Source: CAYGVT01 sp964353355
GTDB taxonomy: Archaea > Thermoplasmatota > DTKX01 > GCA-020343715
Direction of reading: 5' to 3'
Assembly: GCA_964353355.1 (NCBI GenBank)
Contig: CAYGVT010000078.1
Span: forward strand, 1 to 23,317
DNA length: 23,317 nucleotides
Shown in pieces: positions 13,878 to 21,374 of the stretch. The translations under genes were made by a program, and so were the position numbers. How positions within the stretch are numbered: the first letter of the stretch is position 1; each line of letters begins with the position of its first letter. The notes beneath the pieces are model-generated. The model ran no database searches. It was not told the DNA's origin and saw only the letters and a list, made by a program, of their open reading frames with translations.

Positions 13878-16800
13878 CTACTCCTTCTCCCGCTCGAGGA
13901 GCAGCGGCTGCTCGGTGATGTCCTTCTTGAGCTTCTGGTCGACGATGGGCTGGGCCTTGAGCCGGCCCATGTACTTCTCCTTGAGCATGCGGTTGAGGCT
14001 GTGCCCGAGCTCCGCCAGGAGGCCCGTGATGACCTCCATCTGCTGGGATGCGACGAAGAACTCGGCCGAGTGCGAGGCCTCCCGGACGGTCACGCGGATG
14101 ACTATCTTGTAGCCCTTGACCTTGGTCTCGCCGTAGAACCACGCCTCCCCCAGCCAGGAGGGCTTGGGCTCGATGAACTCCCGCACGAACTTGACGTCGT
14201 GCAGGTGCACGACACCCTTGCACAGCTCGAACGCCTGCAGCGGGGCCAGGCCGTCGGGGTAGCGGTAGACCTTCGAATCCTGCGCCGTGAGCTCCTCGTG
14301 CACGAGCTTCTTGAGCATGGCCGTGTTCGCGTTCTCCTTCGTGAAGAAGATGGGGCAGACGATGTCCGCCCGCCGGGACTTCATCGACACGACCTGGAGC
14401 TTGCCGGACACGTCCCTGTAGGTGAGGTTGCCGTCGATCATGGACTCCATGCAGATGACGGGGTCGAAGTTGAAGGCCACGGTCTTCTTCTCGGACGCGT
14501 TGACGTTGCCCATGTGCACCTTGCCGCGCTTGAACTCGTAGACGGGCTGGATATGGTCGAGCCGCAGCACGTTGTCGTCGTAGACGATGTCGATGGCCGC
14601 GTCCGTGATGACGGTCTCGGTGTCGTTCTTGACCGCGACCTTGAGCCGGACGAAGCCCTGGAAGAACTCGACCTCGCTCACGAGCTTGACGCCCTTCCTC
14701 TCCCTGGCCTTGAGGACGGTCTCGCGGTCGATGCGGCCGGTGAGGCCGAGCACCTTGTTGCCCCACTCGGAGATGCCCTTGAGCTTGCCCTTGTCGCCGT
14801 CCCACCGCTCGATGACGCCCGCGTAGCTGCCCTCGACCTGCCGCACAACGTCCCTGATCTCGTCGCGGAAGGAGGGCGGCTCCTGGCCGAAGATGGTGAC
14901 GGCGACCATCAGGTGCTTGCCGCGCTCGATGATGACGCGGCTGTCGCCGTACTCGAACGAGCCCAGCGAGCCCTCGCGCGACATCGAATCCTTGATGAAG
15001 TCCTGGATGGCCGTGAACATGCCCGCGAAGATGTCCTGGTCCGCCCCCCTCCCATCGTCCGCGGTGGCCGCGGCCGCGTGGATGAGACGCCCGTCCACGT
15101 GGATGAAGTAGACCTCCTCGATGGCGCACATCGCGGCCTCCTTGCCCGTGGGGGCGGCGAGCGCCTCAGCGGAGGAGGCCGTGGCAGGTGCGCCAGCCGC
15201 GGCCATGGACGCCTTGGCGTCCCCCGCCTGCGGGGCCACGTAGGGGGCGGCGTCCGCACCTTCCCCCGCGCCACGCCTCCTGCTTGCGATGGCATAGACG
15301 GCGAGCGCGCCCACGACGACGAGCGCGACCGTGAGCATCAGCCACCAGTAGTCAATGATGCCCCCGTCCCCGTCCTGGGGATTGGGGGGCCTCGGCGTGT
15401 CGGTGCCGACGACCAGTATCCTCTGGTAACCGGTCCTGAGCTCATTGCCGGACGCGTCCAGCACGCGCAGGTAGTACGTGGAGTTGCCCTTGCCCCCGAC
15501 CCCGAGCTCGTCTTTGAACCACTCGGTGTCCGAGCCGGGCACGAGCTCCATGGCCACCTCGGAGAACATCGCCGCCTCGTTCGTCATGTAGTAGAGCACG
15601 ACCGATACGACGCGGTCGTTGTCGGTGATGTTGACGTAGAGCGTGAAGAGCTCCAGTTTCGTATTGTCGAACGGCCCATAGCTGTTGAATCGGGCCACGG
15701 GCTTCGTCGTGTCCTGCACCGTGAGCGCGACGGTCGCGTTGGCCTCGTTGCCGAAGACGTCCCGCACCTCCAGCCTCACCACGTACTGACCCGGGCTGGA
15801 GAACCTGTACGACGTCGTCATGCCGGTCGCGAACGGCACTGCCGCGGTGCCGAGGAACCACCGCATCGTCGAGATGCCCGTCGAGTCCGTCGTCCCTGAC
15901 GCGTCGAACGTCACGGTCGTGTTCTCGGGGAAGGTCGTGCCGCTGGAGAGCGTGATGTTGACGATGGGTGGCGAGATGTCGTTGACCGTCATCTCGTAAG
16001 GCGGGAACCACTTGTGGTTGCCCGCGACGTCGGTGAGGGCGACCGAGACGTTGAACGTCCCGGCGTCGGGGAACGAGTGCACGACCACGGAGCCGTTCGC
16101 GTCGACGGTGCCGTCCCCATCGAAGTCCCACTCGGTGAGGGCGATGCCGTGGTCGTCGGTGGAGGAGCTCGCGTCGAACTCCACAGGCTCCGACTGGTTC
16201 GCCTGCAGCGGCGGTCTGATGAAGAGGATGAGCCGGGGCTCCAAGTTATCCTGTGTGCTGTGCACGATGGCCCTCCCGGGCACGTTGTTGCCGGCCTCGT
16301 CCTTGGCGGTCAGCCGGTAGTAGACCTTGCTGGCGGGGAGGCCGTCGAACGTCGCCTCGAGCGCGTCGACCCAACCGGTATCGGCCAGGAGCGGCGACCT
16401 GAACTCCGTCGACTGGCTAGCCTCGACCCTGTAGAGCACCGGACCGCCCTGGGGATCGATGGTCGCGTTCCACCGCACGGTGTTGGTCGTCCCTGCGGTG
16501 TACTCGGGCTCCGACAGGAACCCCGGTGCCGCGGGCGGCTCTAGGTCGACCTTGAACCTCCAAGTCGGGGAGGCGAACGCGCCGAACCCGTCGGTGACCA
16601 CCACGCTCCATGTGTACTCCCCGCTCGGGGCGTCCACGACCTGGAACCGGGAATTCTCCGCGAACGACCGGTCGAGGAGGAGACCTCCAGGCCCCTGGAG
16701 CGTGAAGGCGATGAGCACCGTGTCCCCGTCAGCGTCGGTCGGAACCACGATGGAGAGGTTGAAGGTGGCATCTGTCGACCACCCGCCGTCCTGAGGGGCG

Positions 16801-19250
16801 GCGATGCTCGGGGCCGAGGGGGGCGAGTTCGCGTACTCCGCGCACACGATGCTCGCGCGGTCGTTCGCGTTCGTCGCGTAGACCGCGATCGGGCGATGGT
16901 CCGCGAACGCGATGTCAGGGGAGGACGAAGGCGAGCCTGCCTGCACAGGCAGTGCCATCGGGGAGCCGCCGGAGAGGCCTGGCACCGCCACCCTCAGGTA
17001 CGGCACGGGCTCCGGGCCCGAGGCCTCGACCCATGCGGCGAAGAGCGTGCCGCCGTCCCCGAGGGCGATGGAGGGCGTGCCGCGTCGCCCGGTCGAGGCC
17101 GAGGGGTCGAGCGGTTGCGGCTGCGCGAACGTGCGGGTGACGGGCATGTACTGCACCGACCAGACCTGGCCAGTGGCGCCCTTGCGCTCCGAGAAGGCTA
17201 TGGCGACGGGCCCCGCGGGGTCGCCATCCATGGCGAGCGCGAGCTCGCAGCCGACCGAGGGCTGCTCGGGCACCGGCGAGCCCGGGAGCGCCTGGACGGC
17301 CGTCCCGAGGGAGCCGACCCAGGGGCCGCTCGATGCCCAGGGGGCGATGGCGCCGCCCTTGTCGTCCGTGAAGGCCACCACGACGAGGCCGTCCCTGATG
17401 GCCACGACTGGAGGGCCCCTGACGCTGGTGGGGTCGGGGCCAGGAACGTCGATGCTGGGCTCCCAGGTCGCGCCCGTGTCTCGCGACTGCGCGACGCGCA
17501 CGCGGACACCTCCCGCGCGGCCGTCGAGCCACGAGACGACGAGCGAGCCGTTCGGTGCGGCAGCGATCGACGGCGAGACCGCGAACCCGCTCGCGGTCGT
17601 GTCGTCGACCCTGACGGCGCCGTTGAATCCCGTCGCGCGCCCCTTGTCGTTCGCGTACCAGACCCTCGGGGCGGCGGTCGATGCCTCCGTCCAGACCACG
17701 TGCGTAGTTCCGTCAGGGCCCACGGCGACGTCCGGGGTCAGCTGGAGCTTGCCCCCCGACGCGTCGCCCACGGCCGAGCGGGAGCCCCACGTGACACCCC
17801 CGTCGGTGGAGCTTGCGAACCGCAGGGCCTGGCCGCCCCCGAGGTTGTCGGCCCAGACCGCGCTCACAGCGCCGTCCTCGCCGATGGCGGCCGCCGGGCG
17901 GACCTGGAAGGCGTCGCCCCTGTCGTCGGCGACCGGCCGCGCGTCCATCCTCGAGGTGGGCGTCATTACCGCGACCATGACGTCGGTCCCGCGCCCGGTG
18001 GCTGTGTCCAGGTGGTCCCAGGAGATGGCCAGGTAGGAGGCGCCAGTGGCCGCGATGGTGGGCCGGTGCATCGTGGCGGTCCCTTGGGCGCCTGGCCCGA
18101 CCGCGATGTCCTCCGAGAACGAGGTGCCGCCGTTGGTGGAGTTGGCGAGGTAGATCCCGGACGCGGCCCCTTGGCCCCCCTCCCACACCACGTGGACCTC
18201 GCCGACGGCCTGGATGGCGACGTCAGGCGACACCTGGTTGGTGGAGTGCGCATCCGTGCTCACGCGACGGTTGGGGCCGAAGGTGCTGGGGCTGGTGCGT
18301 CTTGCCAGGTAGATGTCCTGGTTGCCGTTGCGGTCGTCCTGCCACACCACCACGGGGTCCCCGCCGTCCAGCGCGACCGCGGGGCTCCACTGTTCATTGC
18401 CCGGTCCGTCCGAGTTCACGCGTCTGTTCGCGGAGAGCGTGCCCGCGGAGTCGCGGAAGGCGTACATCACGTCCGGGTCGGAGGCGCCCGCGCGGAAGTC
18501 GACCCATGCGATGTGCGCGGAGCCGTTCAGGTCCATCGCGAGGCTGGGGGAGGTCTGGCGGTACGTCCCCATGTCGTCGTTCACCCTCGCCATGGACTGG
18601 AACGTCCTGCCCCCGTCCTTGGAGGTGCTGGTGTACACGTCCGAGTTGGCGCCGGAGTCCGAGACGTAGGCGACCACGACGTCCTCGTTTGGCGCGACGC
18701 CCAACGTGGGCGAGCTCTGGGCCGTCGCCTCCGTGTCCGAGTTCACCCTCACGTTGGGTCCGAACGTCTCGCCGCCGTCGTAGGACCTGGCGTAGAACAC
18801 GTCGATGCTACGTGAGAGGCTGTTGCGGGGGTCCTCCCATGTGACGTGGGGGTTGCAGTGGCGGTCGATGGCGACCGCCGGGTTGACGGCGTTACCAATG
18901 CCGTGGGGCATGTTGACGATTACCGAGGGGCCGAAGCTGTGGCCGCCATCGTCGCTCCTCGCGTACATGATGCTGTAGTTGCCGTCGCGGGCGTCCTGCC
19001 ACACGACGTGCAGCCTGCCCCAGGCGTCGAAGGTCGCGTCCGGGTTCTCCTGGTACGCGTCGAGCCGTATGCCGGAAACGACGGTCTCCCCGACGGTGCG
19101 CATCCCCCTGATAGGGTCGTGGGTGGTCGCGCCCTGGGCAGGCTCCGAGACCGTGGGCGCGAGGAGGAGCACCGCAACTGCGAGGGTGAGGACCGCCCTG
19201 ACGACAGCGACCGTCCCAAGTGCATGTACCTGACCAGCATCCACCCTCAT
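13878..19250 (-). CDS. Giant surface receptor: BNR propellers, Ig/PKD domains, one span, longin- and appendage-like cytoplasmic part
   Basis: A 1790-aa single-pass membrane protein. After a signal peptide (1-40) come about a dozen sialidase/BNR-like blades to about residue 800 (for example HVVWQDARDGNYSIMYARS with DGGHSFGP; WQDDRNGNQDIYLAR). Then follow Ig/fibronectin-like and PKD-like domains (about 830-1280), including EWDFDGDGTVDANGSVVVHS. The membrane span is about 1297-1320 (WWLMLTVALVVVGALAVYAI) with SRRRG after it. A low-complexity Ala linker leads to cytoplasmic domains: about 1373-1490 an archaeal longin/roadblock-like domain (IEEVYFIHVDGRLIHAA, DQDIFAGMFTAIQDFIKDSM, then ERGKHLMVAV), and about 1520-1760 a beta-sandwich plus a platform-like domain. 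ATG 19250 is used because the frame to 19331 runs across the TATA box. Likely an outside-to-inside sensor or adhesion protein; the ligand is unknown. Confidence 0.85.
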   Translation of the reverse strand: MRVDAGQVHALGTVAVVRAVLTLAVAVLLLAPTVSEPAQGATTHDPIRGMRTVGETVVSGIRLDAYQENPDATFDAWGRLHVVWQDARDGNYSIMYARSDDGGHSFGPSVIVNMPHGIGNAVNPAVAIDRHCNPHVTWEDPRNSLSRSIDVFYARSYDGGETFGPNVRVNSDTEATAQSSPTLGVAPNEDVVVAYVSDSGANSDVYTSTSKDGGRTFQSMARVNDDMGTYRQTSPSLAMDLNGSAHIAWVDFRAGASDPDVMYAFRDSAGTLSANRRVNSDGPGNEQWSPAVALDGGDPVVVWQDDRNGNQDIYLARRTSPSTFGPNRRVSTDAHSTNQVSPDVAIQAVGEVHVVWEGGQGAASGIYLANSTNGGTSFSEDIAVGPGAQGTATMHRPTIAATGASYLAISWDHLDTATGRGTDVMVAVMTPTSRMDARPVADDRGDAFQVRPAAAIGEDGAVSAVWADNLGGGQALRFASSTDGGVTWGSRSAVGDASGGKLQLTPDVAVGPDGTTHVVWTEASTAAPRVWYANDKGRATGFNGAVRVDDTTASGFAVSPSIAAAPNGSLVVSWLDGRAGGVRVRVAQSRDTGATWEPSIDVPGPDPTSVRGPPVVAIRDGLVVVAFTDDKGGAIAPWASSGPWVGSLGTAVQALPGSPVPEQPSVGCELALAMDGDPAGPVAIAFSERKGATGQVWSVQYMPVTRTFAQPQPLDPSASTGRRGTPSIALGDGGTLFAAWVEASGPEPVPYLRVAVPGLSGGSPMALPVQAGSPSSSPDIAFADHRPIAVYATNANDRASIVCAEYANSPPSAPSIAAPQDGGWSTDATFNLSIVVPTDADGDTVLIAFTLQGPGGLLLDRSFAENSRFQVVDAPSGEYTWSVVVTDGFGAFASPTWRFKVDLEPPAAPGFLSEPEYTAGTTNTVRWNATIDPQGGPVLYRVEASQSTEFRSPLLADTGWVDALEATFDGLPASKVYYRLTAKDEAGNNVPGRAIVHSTQDNLEPRLILFIRPPLQANQSEPVEFDASSSTDDHGIALTEWDFDGDGTVDANGSVVVHSFPDAGTFNVSVALTDVAGNHKWFPPYEMTVNDISPPIVNITLSSGTTFPENTTVTFDASGTTDSTGISTMRWFLGTAAVPFATGMTTSYRFSSPGQYVVRLEVRDVFGNEANATVALTVQDTTKPVARFNSYGPFDNTKLELFTLYVNITDNDRVVSVVLYYMTNEAAMFSEVAMELVPGSDTEWFKDELGVGGKGNSTYYLRVLDASGNELRTGYQRILVVGTDTPRPPNPQDGDGGIIDYWWLMLTVALVVVGALAVYAIASRRRGAGEGADAAPYVAPQAGDAKASMAAAGAPATASSAEALAAPTGKEAAMCAIEEVYFIHVDGRLIHAAAATADDGRGADQDIFAGMFTAIQDFIKDSMSREGSLGSFEYGDSRVIIERGKHLMVAVTIFGQEPPSFRDEIRDVVRQVEGSYAGVIERWDGDKGKLKGISEWGNKVLGLTGRIDRETVLKARERKGVKLVSEVEFFQGFVRLKVAVKNDTETVITDAAIDIVYDDNVLRLDHIQPVYEFKRGKVHMGNVNASEKKTVAFNFDPVICMESMIDGNLTYRDVSGKLQVVSMKSRRADIVCPIFFTKENANTAMLKKLVHEELTAQDSKVYRYPDGLAPLQAFELCKGVVHLHDVKFVREFIEPKPSWLGEAWFYGETKVKGYKIVIRVTVREASHSAEFFVASQQMEVITGLLAELGHSLNRMLKEKYMGRLKAQPIVDQKLKKDITEQPLLLEREKE

Positions 19251-19284
19251 GCCATCCACCCGGCCGACGGAATATCCCATCCGG

Positions 19285-19293
19285 CATATATAA
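19285..19293 (-). promoter_or_regulatory. TATA box of the giant receptor gene
   Basis: Minus-strand TTATATATG lies 35-43 bp upstream of ATG 19250, which puts the transcript start near 19264 and excludes the in-frame starts at 19331 and 19280. GGTGG a few bases before ATG 19250 fits as ribosome site. Confidence 0.75.
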
Positions 19294-19327
19294 GTGCATT
19301 GACCGCCCGGAGTGTACGCTGGGTCGC

Positions 19328-19912
19328 TCACGGGGCACGGTCAACGCGGACGGTGTAACTCACGCGCGCGGCGATGTGCCATTCGGAGGCCGGCATGCCC
19401 GCGGGGGGCGGCTGGAGGGCGGCCGGGTTGACGACGTACACCTGGACCGCGCCAGGCTCGACGGCCTCGAACGTGATGAGGCCCGATGTGCCGGAGGAGG
19501 TTGCCAGGACGACGGCGGGCAGGGTCGTCGAGTTGAGGGGGTGCAGCGGCCTCTGCACGAAGACCTGGACCTGTGCGTTCAGGGACGTGAACTCGACCGA
19601 GAGGACGTCCCCGACGTCCATGGTCAGGTTGATGGCGTGCGCATGCGGTCCGAAGGGCCTGTAAGGTTCCACGCTCTCGCCGCGGAGGTCCACGGTGCCC
19701 AGCAGCTCGACGTCCCGCGGCGACATGTCGGCGGGGGTTGTCAGGTCCCCGACCCTCCATCCGATGACGACGACCAAGGTGGCCATGATCGCGATGAGCA
19801 GGAGGAACAGGACGAAGGGCATCGCCTCCTCGACGGAGTAGGGCTCCGCGACGGTCCCGTCGTTCTCCGGACCGCCCCGGCCACCGCCCTCCACGCCCTG
19901 CTTCGCGCTCAC
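19328..19912 (-). CDS. Single-span protein with GOLD/PPC-like beta domain
   Basis: A 194-aa protein: a 28-residue Gly/Glu-rich cytoplasmic start, one membrane span (about 31-51, MPFVLFLLLIAIMATLVVVI), then an outward-facing beta-rich domain. The pattern GDVLSVEFTSLNAQVQVFVQ followed by SGLITFEAVEPGAVQVYVVN resembles GOLD-like or prepeptidase-C-terminal-like sandwiches seen in archaeal membrane proteins; this is a weak fold-level guess. The start codon appears to be GTG 19912, without a Shine-Dalgarno site but about 25 nt after a T-rich element (19939-19944), so it may be leaderless. The stop lies 77 bp upstream of the giant receptor start, within that gene's promoter region, which suggests the two are neighbours but separately promoted. 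Confidence 0.65.
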   Translation of the reverse strand: MSAKQGVEGGGRGGPENDGTVAEPYSVEEAMPFVLFLLLIAIMATLVVVIGWRVGDLTTPADMSPRDVELLGTVDLRGESVEPYRPFGPHAHAINLTMDVGDVLSVEFTSLNAQVQVFVQRPLHPLNSTTLPAVVLATSSGTSGLITFEAVEPGAVQVYVVNPAALQPPPAGMPASEWHIAARVSYTVRVDRAP

Positions 19913-19938
19913 GTCACGGTCAAGGCGTCTGTGAGGAG

Positions 19939-19944
19939 AAAAAA
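19939..19944 (-). terminator. T6 tract after the MBL gene
   Basis: Minus-strand TTTTTT starts 14 nt after the MBL stop, preceded by CCCGGTGCTAGG. Archaeal RNA polymerase terminates at such T tracts. The same element is about 27-32 nt upstream of the GTG of the next gene, so it may alternatively be its promoter element. Confidence 0.35.
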
Positions 19945-19957
19945 CCTAGCACCGGGC

Positions 19958-20723
19958 TCAAAGGAGGACCGTCTCGGTCCTGGTGGGCGAGGTCACGCGC
20001 AGGTCGACGTGCCCAGGCACGACCTTACGGGCGGATGCGAGCGCGAGCTCGGGTCGGTTGTTCTGCTGCGAGAGGTGGCCCAGCAGGACGGCCCTCGTCC
20101 TGGGGCCCACGAGACTCCTGAGCCCCGCCGCGCACTGGTCGTTGGACAGGTGGCCCTGGTCCCCCAGGATGCGCTCCTTCAGGGGAGGCGGGTAGAGCCC
20201 CTCCTTGAGCATGTGCAGGTCATGGTTGCTCTCGAGCACGAGCGCGTCCGCATCGCGGGCTGCCTCGACGAGCGTCCAAGGGACGGTGCCCAGGTCGGTT
20301 GCGAGCAGGAGCTTCCTCCCGCCCGCCTCGACGAGGACGGCCGCGGGCTCCGCGGCGTCGTGGGGCACCCGCAGCAGCGTGACCGTCGCGCCGGCGAGCT
20401 CGAAGGGCTCCTCGAGGGGCATGGGGCGTGCCTCCAGGCCCTCGATGTAGGGGCGTGCCGCGCGGAGGGTGCCGGGGGTCCCGATGACGGGGATGCCCAA
20501 CCGGCCCCCCAACACCCTGACGCCGCCCACATGGTCCGCGTGCTCGTGGGTGAGGACGATGGCCGTGAGGTCATGGGGGTGGACCGATGCGGCCGCAAGG
20601 CGCCTTATGACCTCGCGCGCACTGAGCCCCGCGTCGATGAGGAACATCCCCTCGCCCGTGTCCAGGAGGGTGGAGTTACCGGAGCTGGACGACGCGAGGA
20701 CCGCGGCCCTGATGAGACCTCAC
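19958..20723 (-). CDS. MBL-fold metallo-hydrolase, start region damaged
   Basis: A metallo-beta-lactamase-fold enzyme of the YycJ/WalJ-like group, presumably a phosphodiesterase/nuclease with two metal ions. The motif LTHEHADHVGG carries HxHxDH; later metal-site candidates are VPHDAAEP, LLATDLGTV and LESNHD, and LLGHLSQQNN is the terminal His motif. The first in-frame ATG (20647) would remove the first strand and ligand loop. The coding sequence clearly runs further upstream as VLASSSSGNSTLLDTGEG, typical for the family, yet a TGA at 20722-20720 closes that frame and no ATG, GTG or TTG lies between. A GTG at 20723, placed about 25 nt from a TATA-like TTAAAAAC, would read MRLIRAAVLASSSSGN if one base near 20717 were absent. 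So this is a frameshifted gene, a sequence error, or an unusual start. Confidence 0.8.
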
Positions 20724-20744
20724 CGCGCCAGCATCCCCGTTCCC

Positions 20745-20752
20745 GTTTTTAA
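20745..20752 (-). promoter_or_regulatory. TATA box of the MBL gene, directly beside the intron
   Basis: Minus-strand TTAAAAAC preceded by AACCC lies about 25 nt upstream of GTG 20723, fitting a leaderless transcript. Only 15 bp separate it from the predicted 5' end of the group II intron, so sequence further upstream of this promoter now comes from the intron. Confidence 0.55.
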
Positions 20753-20761
20753 GGGTTGGGT

Positions 20762-20767
20762 CGGGGT
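20762..20767 (+). other. Predicted intron-binding site IBS1 (CGGGGT)
   Basis: The six bases just before the intron, CGGGGT, are fully complementary to ACCCCG at 21095-21100 inside the intron (candidate EBS1). This supports the 5' boundary at 20767/20768. The region is also part of an imperfect hairpin (CCCCG at 20735-20739 with CGGGG at 20762-20766). A shifted alternative (intron from GTGTG at 20766, IBS1 GTCGGG with CCCGAC at 20891-20896) cannot be excluded. Confidence 0.45.
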
Positions 20768-21094
20768 GTGCGAATGGTGCGCCATGGTAGCGACGGACAC
20801 TGGCGGGTGCAAGTCCCGCCCGAGCAGGAACCTGTTGGCTCGGTAGCGAGGGGAGCTATTATATGGAGCAATCCTATATAGTAGGAGCCTCCCGACAAAG
20901 GGATATTGAGTATCTCAACGCGAATCCGCAGGCCGTAACGTGTGTGAAGCCAGGTGTAGCGCCGTCATACCTACCTTCCCACCCTGGGGAGGGAACTGGG
21001 AGTGCCGAGCCTCTCTTTCGAAGGCGAAGGCCAGAGCGTCCAGCTGCGGGACAGGAGACGCACAGACAGAATGACGGGCGGGGCGACAGGGGTA

Positions 21095-21100
21095 ACCCCG
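21095..21100 (+). other. Candidate exon-binding site EBS1 (ACCCCG)
   Basis: ACCCCG in the first third of the intron pairs 6/6 with the last six bases of the 5' exon. A caution is that the neighbouring GGGGTAACCCC is also self-complementary, so the match could be coincidental. Confidence 0.4.
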
Positions 21101-21374
21101 TACCAGAAGTATGTGCGGGCGGAACTGGGCGGCTCCCCGGCGTAACAGGCACAGCATGCGGGGAAAGTGCACGACGTGAACCATGGGAGGCCCCAGACGC
21201 GTCCCCGGACCGACGGGGTAATCATGCAAGCTGGCATGGGAAGCGCGTATGGGGAGTCGGAGCGGTCCATAGTAGCAAGGAGGGCGGGTAATGCCGCCGG
21301 AGCGAAGGGGCCGCACTTCCGCGACGCTTCCTCAAGGGGCGAGGACCGGGCCCATCCTCTGCAGGGGTCCTACG

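Noticed and set aside
13863..15899. Long open frame on the plus strand opposite the giant receptor
   Set aside because: High GC leaves antisense frames open. Its product is Val/Asp/His/Leu-rich with no family motif, while the minus strand encodes clear domains. The same reasoning removes other long antisense frames in the window.
19251..19331. Longer N-terminus of the giant receptor
   Set aside because: The extra codons run across the TATA box, and the signal peptide begins just after ATG 19250, which has its own ribosome site.
20766..20770. Intron 5' end at GTGTG instead of GTGCG
   Set aside because: Possible, and a 6-bp IBS1/EBS1 match (GTCGGG with CCCGAC) exists for it too. GTGCG at 20768 was kept as first choice, but the difference of two bases is not settled.
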